The translations under genes and the position numbers were made by a program. 64,000 nucleotides of DNA from Acidovorax soli. GTDB lineage: Bacteria; Pseudomonadota; Gammaproteobacteria; Burkholderiales; Burkholderiaceae_C. This document shows positions 47,744 through 55,307 of this stretch, in pieces (the stretch's first letter is position 1; each line of letters starts with the position of its first letter). The DNA lies in NCBI RefSeq assembly GCF_900107605.1, contig NZ_FNQJ01000001.1:124001-188000 (forward strand), given 5' to 3'. The notes below the pieces were generated by a model that worked only from the letters and a program-made list of their open reading frames with translations, was not told where the DNA came from and made no database searches.

Positions 47744-48775
47744 ATGGATGGCTTTACCGAACCCCTGCAACGCGCCATGACAGAACCTACCCCTTCCTCA
47801 CCGCAGCCACCGCCGCCGCTGGTGGAAACGCTGCGCCCGGTGGCCCATCTGCAGCTCAAGGCCACGGCGCTGCTGCTGTTCACGCTGGCGCTCATCGTGG
47901 GTTCGGGCCTGTACCTGCTGTATGCGCGCGGCGCCTTCGAGCCCACGCAAACGCTGGTGCTCACGGCCGACGACTCCGAAGGCGTGGTGGTGGGCATGGA
48001 CATGACGTTCTCGGGCTTTCCGATCGGCCGCGTGCGGCGCATCGAACTGTCCGACGACGGCAATGCCCGCATCGTCGTGGACGTGCCGCGCAAGGACGCG
48101 CACTGGCTGCGCCAGTCGAGCGTGTTCACCCTGGTGCGCGGCGTGGTGGGGGGCACCAATATCCGCGCCTACAGCGGCATGCTGTCCGACCCGCTGTTGC
48201 CCGACGGCGCCGTGCGGTCCGTGCTGCGCGGCGACGCCACGGCCGAAATCCCCCAGCTCATGGCATCGGCGCGCGAGCTGCTGGGCAACCTCAACGCCCT
48301 CACGGCCCAGGACGCCGCCCTGGGCAGCAGCCTCGGGCAGGTGCAGGAACTGGCCGCGCGGCTGAACGGGCCGGGCGGCGCTTTGGGCGTGCTCATGGGC
48401 AACGAGGCCGATGCCGGCAAAGTGGTGGCCACGCTGGAGCGCACCAACGCCTTGCTGGCCCGCCTGGACGGCATGGTGGCGCGCGCCGACCGACAGGTCT
48501 TTGGCCAGGGCGGCAAGGATGCCCTGGTGCCCGAGGTCCGCGCCACCGTGGTGCAGCTCAACGGCCTGCTGGCCGAAACCCGGGCCAGCCTACGCAAGGT
48601 GGATGCGGTGCTGGTCGAGGCGCAGGCCATTGGCGCCAACGCCCGCGAGGCCACCACCGACCTGGGCGCCCTGCGCGCCGAGGTGGAAAGCAATCTGCGC
48701 AAGGTGGAAAGCCTGGTCAACGAAATCAACCGCAAATGGCCCTTTGCGCGCAACACGGAGCTGCAACTGCCATGA
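47744..48775 (+). CDS. MlaD-family (MCE domain) protein
   Basis: 343 residues from the ATG just after the permease stop; an internal ATG at 47777 is a possible start. One N-terminal membrane segment (about 42-62, ALLLFTLALIVGSGLYLLY), an MCE domain (about 70-160: LTADDSEGVVVGMDMTFSGFPIGRVRRIEL), then a long helical coiled-coil tail (170-335). MCE proteins form periplasmic hexameric rings or tubes for lipid transport. The stop overlaps the start of the lipoprotein gene by four bases. Confidence 0.88.
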   Translation: MDGFTEPLQRAMTEPTPSSPQPPPPLVETLRPVAHLQLKATALLLFTLALIVGSGLYLLYARGAFEPTQTLVLTADDSEGVVVGMDMTFSGFPIGRVRRIELSDDGNARIVVDVPRKDAHWLRQSSVFTLVRGVVGGTNIRAYSGMLSDPLLPDGAVRSVLRGDATAEIPQLMASARELLGNLNALTAQDAALGSSLGQVQELAARLNGPGGALGVLMGNEADAGKVVATLERTNALLARLDGMVARADRQVFGQGGKDALVPEVRATVVQLNGLLAETRASLRKVDAVLVEAQAIGANAREATTDLGALRAEVESNLRKVESLVNEINRKWPFARNTELQLP

Positions 48776-49464
48776 CCATCGCCCCTGCACCGATGAAGGC
48801 ACTGACCCGCTGGGGCGTGCTGTGCGCGGTTGGGCTGCTGGCGGCCTGTGCCAGCGGCCCGCCCACCCCCGAATGGCAGATGGACGCCCATGGCGCATCG
48901 CAAAAGGCCCAGAGCGCCTACCTTGCCGGCGACAACCGGGTGGAACAACTCGAATGGACCCGGGCCCGCGAAGCCCTGGCCCGTACCGGCCGCCTGGATC
49001 TGCTGGCCCGGCTGGAGCTGCTGCGCTGCGCCGGGCGCGTGGCCAGCCTGGTGTTCGAGCCCTGCGCCGCGTTTGAAGCACTGCGGCGCGATGCCCCCGC
49101 CAGCGAAAAGGCCTACGCAGATTACCTGGCCGGCCAGCTCGCCGCACAGAACGCAGCGCAACTGCCCCCCGCCCAGCGCAGCATGGCCCAGGCGGGGCCG
49201 GCACAAGCCGGGGCCGGGCTCTCCGGCATCCACGATCCCTTGTCGCGCCTGGTGGCCGCGGGCGTGCTGCTGAAAACCGGCCGCGCCACACCGGCCACCC
49301 TGTCGGTGGCGGTGGAAACCGCATCGGCACAGGGCTGGCGCCGACCCTTGCTGGCCTGGCTGATGGTGCAGGCCGAGCGCGCCCAGGCCGCAGGCGATAC
49401 CGGGGCCGCTGCCGCCCTGCAGCGGCGCATCGCCATCGTGGAGCGCGGCGGCAAGCCTGATTGA
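48772..49464 (+). CDS. lipoprotein coupled to MlaED genes, unknown family
   Basis: 230 residues. The signal WGVLCAVGLLAACAS ends in a lipobox with Cys near residue 26. The mature part is helical and Ala-rich (DNRVEQLEWTRAREALARTGR, LSVAVETASAQGWRRP), perhaps TPR-like, and does not look like the PqiC/DUF330 auxiliary lipoprotein normally found with MCE transporters. The ATGA overlap with the mlaD-type gene indicates coupled translation. It is probably an outer-membrane partner of the MCE complex. Confidence 0.7.
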   Translation: MTIAPAPMKALTRWGVLCAVGLLAACASGPPTPEWQMDAHGASQKAQSAYLAGDNRVEQLEWTRAREALARTGRLDLLARLELLRCAGRVASLVFEPCAAFEALRRDAPASEKAYADYLAGQLAAQNAAQLPPAQRSMAQAGPAQAGAGLSGIHDPLSRLVAAGVLLKTGRATPATLSVAVETASAQGWRRPLLAWLMVQAERAQAAGDTGAAAALQRRIAIVERGGKPD

Positions 49465-49786
49465 GGGGAGAGCCGAGGAGGCAGGGCGGGCGCACAGTCG
49501 CCACCGGCGTGCGCATGGGCATCCTCAAGAAGGCATCTCCATCCGATACCGTGGTATACATGGGGTTACTGATTTTTCAATCTCGGGGCCGAGAAAGCCG
49601 GGGTTTCATGCGCCTCGCAGTGCGATCGCAGCCACGAAAAATCAGTCATATCGCCTAACCGCTTGATTCTGTTCAGCTTTTCACAGAACAGTCGTATTGA
49701 TATCGTTACACTCCGTATCAATGTGACCGGTGTTCGGACAAATTCGGAAGCGGCGCGTTTTGGTTTTATCTCCTTTGTCCCACCGC
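49465..49786 (+). promoter_or_regulatory. leader region of the polysaccharide locus with inverted repeats
   Basis: 322 bp without a gene. Three inverted repeats are visible: ACTGATTTTTC / GAAAAATCAGT (49568-49578, 49636-49646, 57-nt loop), CTGTTC / GAACAG (49669-49674, 49686-49691), and ATTGATA / TATCAAT (49696-49702, 49716-49722). The composition is much more AT-rich than the genes around it. The last repeat lies 65 bp before the yjbH-like start and could be an operator. No clear -10/-35 pair with good spacing was found. Confidence 0.45.
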
Positions 49787-51895
49787 ATGAAACACGTTCA
49801 CATCGTCCTGCCCCTCGCCAGTCTGCTGCTGTGGCTTGCCTCGGCCGCTCAGGCCCAGGGGCTGGGTGTGGCCAGTATTGGCGCCACGGGGGGGCTGCAT
49901 ATCCCCTCGGCCTATGTGCTCGGCACTGGCGAGATGGCGGCCAGCCTGGGTAGCGAACAAGACCCCAAGCTCGGCACTTTCAGCCGCCGGCGCAACTACA
50001 CGCTGGGCTTTGGCCTGGGGGGCGGCGTCGAACTGTTCGGCCGACTGGCCGAATACCAGAACCCGCGCCCCACGGCGCCCGGCCTGCCAGACATTAACGG
50101 ACCACGCGACCTGTCCGCCAACGTCAAATGGCAGTTGCCCACCGAAGGGCTTGGCCTGCCCCTGCCCAGGCTGGCCGTCGGTCTGACCGACGTTCAAGGA
50201 GGTGCATCCTTTTTCCGGTCCGCCTATGCAGTGGCCAGCGACGACTGGGGCCCCCTGCGCTGGTCGCTGGGCTATGCACACAGCAAAGCCCGTGGCCAGG
50301 CCCGCGTGCTCGACGGCCTGTTTGGCGGCGCTGAAATGCGCCTGTGGGACACGCGCGCCACCGCACTGCTGGAGACCGATGGCACGCGCCGCCACGCCGG
50401 CCTGCGCTACTACAGTGAGCCTCTGCCCTGGCTGGGCGACGCGCAGCTGATCGGTTCCGTGCAGCGCTCTTTCGGCGCCACCGGCACGCTGGGCCGCCCG
50501 GCCGACGCCAACAGCTTCAACCTCACCCTGGTGCTGCCGCTGGAAACCGACGACGCCACGCGCGATCGCCGCGCGCTCGCGGCGGCCAAGGCACAGGCAG
50601 CCTTGCCCCCTCTGGCGCCTGTCGCGGGGGCGGTGGCTGCCGCGCCTTTGACCGACCCGCTGCCCGCGCTCCAGGCCTCGCTGCGATCGGCCGGTCTGGA
50701 TCGCGTGCGCGTGGGCACCCTGGGCGACAACCTGGTGGTCGAATATGAGAACCACCGCTACCTGCAAAACGAGGTCGATGCCCTGGGGGTCGTGCTCGGT
50801 CTCGCCGCCGAGCAAGCCCCGTCCGGGGTGCACCGTGTCCACGCGATCACGCTCAAGGCCGGCCAGGTCGTGTTCGAAACCTCGGTCAACCTGGCTGCCT
50901 TCCGGATCTACCTGCGCGAGGGCGATGCCGCCGCCGTTCAGGCCAGCATGGGCTTTGGCCGCCTGCCGGGTTACGAATCCGAGTCTGTGCAGTGGCTGCA
51001 GGCAAAGGCGTCTTCCGCCACCCGCGTGCGCGTGGCCTTCTCGCCGCTCCTGAACCACGCCACCGCCACCGAATTCGGCCTGTTCGACTACTCGCTGGCC
51101 GTGCAGGCCCGCACCAGCGCCAACCTGTGGCGCGGTGGCGTGCTGTATGCCGACCTCGTGCAGCGCGTCGCCAACAGCGACAACATGGAGCCAGGCCGCA
51201 TCTATGCCGGTTCGCGCCACCGCAACGGCCTGCAGACCCTGGCGCTGCAGCAGTCATTCTGGCTGGGTGAGCGCGTCTTTGCCAGCGTGGGCGCCGGCCG
51301 CTACCAGCATGACCGGATCGGCGCCGAGGGCGAGGCCATCTTCTTCGTCCCCGGTCGGGACGACACGGCCCACCTGCGCGCGAGCGTCAACCGGCGCACG
51401 GCAGACGCCGCCCTCCACACCACCCTGCCGCGCACCGTCGATGCCGTCTCGGCCCTCTACCGCTGGCGCCTGTCCTCCACCACCTGGGCCGAGGGGGGCG
51501 TGCACCGCTACACCGATGGTTCGAGCGGGCCTGCGCTCGGCTTCACACGCTGGTTTGGTGATGTCGCCCTGCAGCTCTATGCCCGCCGTGGCGGGAGCAA
51601 CACCTTTGTCGGTCTGGAGCTGAGCCTGCCCATCACCCCGCGCCAGGGCATGGGTGCCGCGCCCGTTCAGTTCACCGGCAGCCCGCGTTTTGTCCCCGGC
51701 ATTCGTACGCTGATGACCAGTGACAGAAACAGTGGCAATTTCGTCAAGCCCGACGCCGTGCGCCCCGTCGACCTGGCCTACGAGCCCGAGGTCGAAATGC
51801 TCAACTCGGGCCGCGTGACACCTGATTACATGCGCTCGCAACTGCCCCGGTTGCGCGAATCGTTTTATCTGCATGCGCTGCCGCTGATGCCGTAG
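49787..51895 (+). CDS. YjbH/GfcD-like outer-membrane exopolysaccharide protein
   Basis: 702 residues. Signal peptide (LPLASLLLWLASAAQAQ) followed by a long beta-rich protein that fits the YjbH (GfcD) family: GATGGLHIPSAYVLGTGEMAASL at the N-terminus, GFGLGGGVELFGRLAEYQ and a C-terminal barrel with repeated aromatic strands ending FYLHALPLMP. YjbH-type proteins are outer-membrane partners in secretion of exopolysaccharide. It precedes a small lipoprotein gene and the wza-wzb-wzc set, supporting a role in polymer export or modification. Confidence 0.85.
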   Translation: MKHVHIVLPLASLLLWLASAAQAQGLGVASIGATGGLHIPSAYVLGTGEMAASLGSEQDPKLGTFSRRRNYTLGFGLGGGVELFGRLAEYQNPRPTAPGLPDINGPRDLSANVKWQLPTEGLGLPLPRLAVGLTDVQGGASFFRSAYAVASDDWGPLRWSLGYAHSKARGQARVLDGLFGGAEMRLWDTRATALLETDGTRRHAGLRYYSEPLPWLGDAQLIGSVQRSFGATGTLGRPADANSFNLTLVLPLETDDATRDRRALAAAKAQAALPPLAPVAGAVAAAPLTDPLPALQASLRSAGLDRVRVGTLGDNLVVEYENHRYLQNEVDALGVVLGLAAEQAPSGVHRVHAITLKAGQVVFETSVNLAAFRIYLREGDAAAVQASMGFGRLPGYESESVQWLQAKASSATRVRVAFSPLLNHATATEFGLFDYSLAVQARTSANLWRGGVLYADLVQRVANSDNMEPGRIYAGSRHRNGLQTLALQQSFWLGERVFASVGAGRYQHDRIGAEGEAIFFVPGRDDTAHLRASVNRRTADAALHTTLPRTVDAVSALYRWRLSSTTWAEGGVHRYTDGSSGPALGFTRWFGDVALQLYARRGGSNTFVGLELSLPITPRQGMGAAPVQFTGSPRFVPGIRTLMTSDRNSGNFVKPDAVRPVDLAYEPEVEMLNSGRVTPDYMRSQLPRLRESFYLHALPLMP

Positions 51896-52062
51896 CGAGT
51901 GCTGGATTGGCAACCTCCCTCAGGGCCAACGGATCGACGCAGAGGAGCCTGAGGCGCGTTGCTGATCAATAAAGAGTTTGACGCTGGCCCGAAGAGAAGG
52001 CGGAGGCGTCTTTCACCAAGTTCCTCGATGGGACGTTTTTCAATTCAACTAAAGGGGTAAGA

Positions 52063-52650
52063 ATGATGAAACTGAAGAAAATGGCCATGGCCGGCCTGGT
52101 TGTCTCTGGCGGCATTCTGCTTTCCGCTTGCGGTGGCGGCGGCAGCTCGTCACCTGCGATGGTGGCACAGACGAACACCACCGCAACGATCGACAAGACC
52201 TCCGGGGCCGCGATCGTTCCTGCCGTGATCGACAAGCCCATTACCTTCTCCTCCGGCGTGCCCCTGCTGGGCACCAGCAGCAGCACCACCGTGACGATCG
52301 GCGGCACTGGTGCCGCGCCCACCTTCAACATCGGGTCGGCGGGTGCCACCGCGACCGGTGACATGACCTTTGGCTCCTGCATCTTCACCGTGAAGACCTC
52401 GACCTTCCTGGCAGGCCATGCACTGTCGGTCGGCAAAGTCATCACCATCAACCCCTGCTCCCTGACCGTGGGCACCAGCGGCACACCGGTTGGAACCTCG
52501 GCCAACCTGCCCGTGACCCTGGTGCTGGGAACCACCAGCTCGGCTGCGTTGACACTGCCCGCCCTCATCGGCTCCGACGGTTCCGTGGCGGTGAACGGTG
52601 CCACGGTGGGCACAACCCCGGTGGTTTCCGCCACCGGTGCGGGCGGTTAA
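52063..52650 (+). CDS. Thr/Ser/Gly-rich lipoprotein of polysaccharide locus
   Basis: 195 residues. Signal (MAMAGLVVSGGILLSAC) with lipobox, then a GGGGSSS linker and a low-complexity beta-rich domain, with two Cys (GSCIFT and NPCSLT) that could form a disulfide. AAAGGGG lies before tandem ATGs at 52063 and 52066. The family is unknown to me. The position just after the YjbH-like gene suggests a partner in polymer export, by analogy with YjbF/GfcB lipoproteins, but no sequence relation is claimed. Confidence 0.65.
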   Translation: MMKLKKMAMAGLVVSGGILLSACGGGGSSSPAMVAQTNTTATIDKTSGAAIVPAVIDKPITFSSGVPLLGTSSSTTVTIGGTGAAPTFNIGSAGATATGDMTFGSCIFTVKTSTFLAGHALSVGKVITINPCSLTVGTSGTPVGTSANLPVTLVLGTTSSAALTLPALIGSDGSVAVNGATVGTTPVVSATGAGG

Positions 52651-52870
52651 TTCGCCACCTGTCAGTCGCCTCCTGAAGCGGCTGGCGCCTTGCCCCGGGG
52701 CGGGTCTGCCGCCCGTACCGGGTTTTTCGGCCGTGGCATGCGCCTTTGCGGAATGGTCCCTTGCCGTTCAGGCTGCGCTTGCCGAAGAACCCTTCGACCA
52801 GCGCAGGGCGCACGCTTCCAGCCGCATGGGGCCGAATCCATAGGCGGGCCGTCGGCGCAAATGCCGCGTC

Positions 52871-53053
52871 TCAGTCGAACAGCCCGGTCGGCAGCAACTG
52901 GTCCAGTTGGTCGGGCAAACGCGTCATGGAATCGGCGGACTGCACCGCAACATCGGGCAGCAAGCCCAGCACCGCGGCCAAAACCGACAGAACCACCGTG
53001 GCGGCGAATGCCGCGATGGCACGGGTACCGGATGGAGTGGGGTGGTGGTTCAT
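52871..53053 (-). CDS. small single-pass membrane protein, unknown
   Basis: 60 residues, start ATG at 53053 with a strong GGAGG eight bases upstream. An N-terminal His/Pro-rich stub, one hydrophobic segment (about 14-34, AFAATVVLSVLAAVLGLL), then an acidic tail (RLPDQLDQLLPTGLFD). It is antisense to the direction of the surrounding polysaccharide genes and divergent from wza. The ribosome site and clean membrane segment support a real small gene; no homology is recognised. Confidence 0.5.
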   Translation of the reverse strand: MNHHPTPSGTRAIAAFAATVVLSVLAAVLGLLPDVAVQSADSMTRLPDQLDQLLPTGLFD

Positions 53054-53593
53054 GGCGGTAATCCTCCGCAAGGGAAAACGATCGGAAGGTCTCAACAACC
53101 TCCAGCGAGCCTCGATGGCTTGCTGGTGAGATTTCAGCAAACCGTACCGGTTCCGTCTGTAAGACAACAGCGAAACCTGCAACGCTTGATGTGAGGTTGT
53201 TTTGTTACATGTTTGGCGCATCCCGCAGAGGTCTGAATCGCAGGCCTTGCCCTGCAAGATGGGCATTGGCAGCGCGTGCAGTCCGTGCGAAGGGCACTAC
53301 GGGCACCGATGCAGCAAGGCACGCCCCCGCATGGAAAGCATGGATGGGGGCCGTGGAGGTTGTAACCAATAGAACGAGTTGACACATTTCGAGCGCATAA
53401 TGGCTGGATATCCATGCAGCGTGGTGTGAGCGCGTGTGTTGACAGAAGCATCGCGCTTCACGTTTTCCCTCTCCACTGCCGCGCTGACCCATCTGGCGTA
53501 CCCGTTCAGCGGGCACCAATCCCCCCATTGCTGGTTTATTGAATGCTCTTTGCGTGCAGCCGTTGCCAATGCGGCGCAGCATCTTTAACGCTT
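53054..53593. promoter_or_regulatory. 540-bp intergenic region upstream of wza
   Basis: AT-richer stretch between the small membrane protein (minus) and wza (plus). It presumably carries the promoter(s) of the polysaccharide operon. TTGACA at 53379 and CATAAT at 53396 are visible but only 11 bp apart, so they cannot be one ordinary promoter. No strong terminator or RNA gene was seen. Confidence 0.4.
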
Positions 53594-54838
53594 ATGTTCC
53601 TGAACTCGCTCTTCCTTGCCAGGCACACATTGCAGCGCGGCGCTCTGGCCGTTGTTGCGGCCGCCACGTTGGGCGGCTGTGCCTATGCGCCCGGTCTCTC
53701 CATGGGCCAGGGCCTGCAGGGTGCCAAGCCGTCGGCCAATCCCTATTCCATCAGCACCCTGCGTGCGGCACCGTCCTCTGATGCATCTGGCCCGGTTGGC
53801 CAGGCGCCGCCTGCCGGCGCACTTGTCAGCATCACCCCCGAACTCATCCGCCAGCAGCGCGCCGGGCAAAAAACCGAGGTGGACGACGATGTGAGGCGCC
53901 TTTTTGGCGAAGCCAGGCCCTATACCATCGGCCCCGCCGATGTGGTCAATATCGTGGTCTGGAATCACCCCGAACTGGTGCTGGCCCCCGCAGGCGCAAC
54001 GCTGACCACGGACGCCGCAGGCCTGGCCGTTGTGGGCAACGGCTACAACGTCAGCCCCGATGGGCTCATCCAGTTTCCGCTGCTCGGCACCGTCAAGATC
54101 GCCGGCCTTACCGAAAACCAGGCCCGCACTCTGCTCACCCAGCGCCTGGCCAAGTTCCTGCAAGACCCGCAGGTCACGCTGCGCGTTCAGGCCTACCGGG
54201 CCGGGCGGGTCTATGTGGATGGTGAAGTGCGCATTCCAGGCCTGCTGGCCATCAACGACATTCCCATGACCTTGCCCGAGGCTATCAGCCGCGCTGGCGG
54301 GCTCACCCCTGTGGCCGACCGGGCCACCATCGCCATTACCCGCAACGGCGCCACCACCGAAGTCAACATGCCGCAACTCACGGCCATGGGTGTGAATCCG
54401 TCGCGTATTTTGTTGTCCGCTGGCGACCTGGTGCGCGTGGGCAATCGCGACGACGCCAAGGTGTACGTCATGGGCGAAGTCACCCGGCCCGCCGCCTTGC
54501 CCTTGCGCAATGGCCGCCTCACGCTCAACGAGGCGCTGGGCGAGTCCGGCGGCGTCAACGCCACCTCGGGCGATCCGCGCCAGATTTTTGTCGTGCGCAG
54601 CCGCAGCGGCATTCAGGGCGCGGCGGCAGCCGGTGCCGGTGCCGCATCTGCTGGGCCCGAGATTTACCACCTCGATGCCCAATCTCCCCTGGCCTACGCT
54701 TTGGCCGAGGGCTTTGCGCTCCAGGCCCGCGACGTGGTGTATGTCGATCCCGTGCCGCTGGTGCGCTGGAACCGCGTGATCAGCCTCGTGCTGCCCAGCG
54801 CCCAGGCCGTCAACGTCACGCGTGACGCCGCCAAGTGA
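53594..54838 (+). CDS. wza: polysaccharide export lipoprotein Wza
   Basis: 414 residues. Signal with lipobox (AVVAAATLGGC, Cys near residue 29), then the Poly_export/PES domain YTIGPADVVNIVVWNHPEL and two SLBB-type beta-grasp domains (GRVYVDGEVRIPGLLAIND; AKVYVMGEVTRPAALPL), and a C-terminal amphipathic helix (VRWNRVISLVLPSAQAV) that forms the outer-membrane pore in E. coli Wza. It is first of the set wza-wzb-wzc. The start at 53594 is chosen to give a normal signal; an in-frame ATG 51 bases upstream would add a Cys-rich tail. Confidence 0.94.
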   Translation: MFLNSLFLARHTLQRGALAVVAAATLGGCAYAPGLSMGQGLQGAKPSANPYSISTLRAAPSSDASGPVGQAPPAGALVSITPELIRQQRAGQKTEVDDDVRRLFGEARPYTIGPADVVNIVVWNHPELVLAPAGATLTTDAAGLAVVGNGYNVSPDGLIQFPLLGTVKIAGLTENQARTLLTQRLAKFLQDPQVTLRVQAYRAGRVYVDGEVRIPGLLAINDIPMTLPEAISRAGGLTPVADRATIAITRNGATTEVNMPQLTAMGVNPSRILLSAGDLVRVGNRDDAKVYVMGEVTRPAALPLRNGRLTLNEALGESGGVNATSGDPRQIFVVRSRSGIQGAAAAGAGAASAGPEIYHLDAQSPLAYALAEGFALQARDVVYVDPVPLVRWNRVISLVLPSAQAVNVTRDAAK

Positions 54839-54851
54839 GCCAGGGCCGGGA

Positions 54852-55295
54852 ATGAACAACATCCTCACGGTGTGCGTGGGCAACATCTGCCGCAGCCCGG
54901 TGGCCGAAGCCCTGCTCAAAGACCAGCTGCCCGGCCGCAAGGTCTGGTCCGCCGGCTTGCAAGCGGTGGTGGGCCACCCCGCAGAGTCCATGGCCTGCGA
55001 GATTGCCGCGCAGCAGGGCCTCGATCTGTCGGCCCACCGTGCCCAGCAGCTGGCCGGCTGGATGTGCGCCCATGCCGACCTGGTGCTGGTCATGGAGGCG
55101 GCTCACCAGCAAGAGCTCGAAAAACTCTACCCCACGGCACGCGGAAAAATCCGCCGCCTTGGCGAGTTTGGCCCCCAGGGCGCCTTTGACATTGCCGACC
55201 CTTACCGCGAGCCACGTGCCGCCTTTGAAGCTGCCCACGCCGCCATCGCCCTGGGTGTGGGCGAATGGGTGCGCCGCATCCAACTCGTTTCGTGA
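54852..55295 (+). CDS. wzb: low-molecular-weight protein-tyrosine phosphatase Wzb
   Basis: 147 residues. P-loop VCVGNICRSPVAE at residues 8-20 (CX5R with nucleophile Cys near 9) and the general-acid loop FDIADPYRE near 115. It dephosphorylates the tyrosine cluster of Wzc and so controls polymer length and export. It lies between wza (13-bp gap) and wzc (12-bp gap), in the usual order. Confidence 0.94.
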   Translation: MNNILTVCVGNICRSPVAEALLKDQLPGRKVWSAGLQAVVGHPAESMACEIAAQQGLDLSAHRAQQLAGWMCAHADLVLVMEAAHQQELEKLYPTARGKIRRLGEFGPQGAFDIADPYREPRAAFEAAHAAIALGVGEWVRRIQLVS

Positions 55296-55307
55296 TTGCC
55301 TGACCGT

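Noticed and set aside
53379-53401. TTGACA and CATAAT as promoter of wza
   Set aside because: Spacer of 11 bp is too short for sigma-70.
53134-53582. 125-codon minus-strand frame in the gap before wza
   Set aside because: Cys/His/Ala-rich translation without motif, no ribosome site, and overlaps the presumed promoter region.
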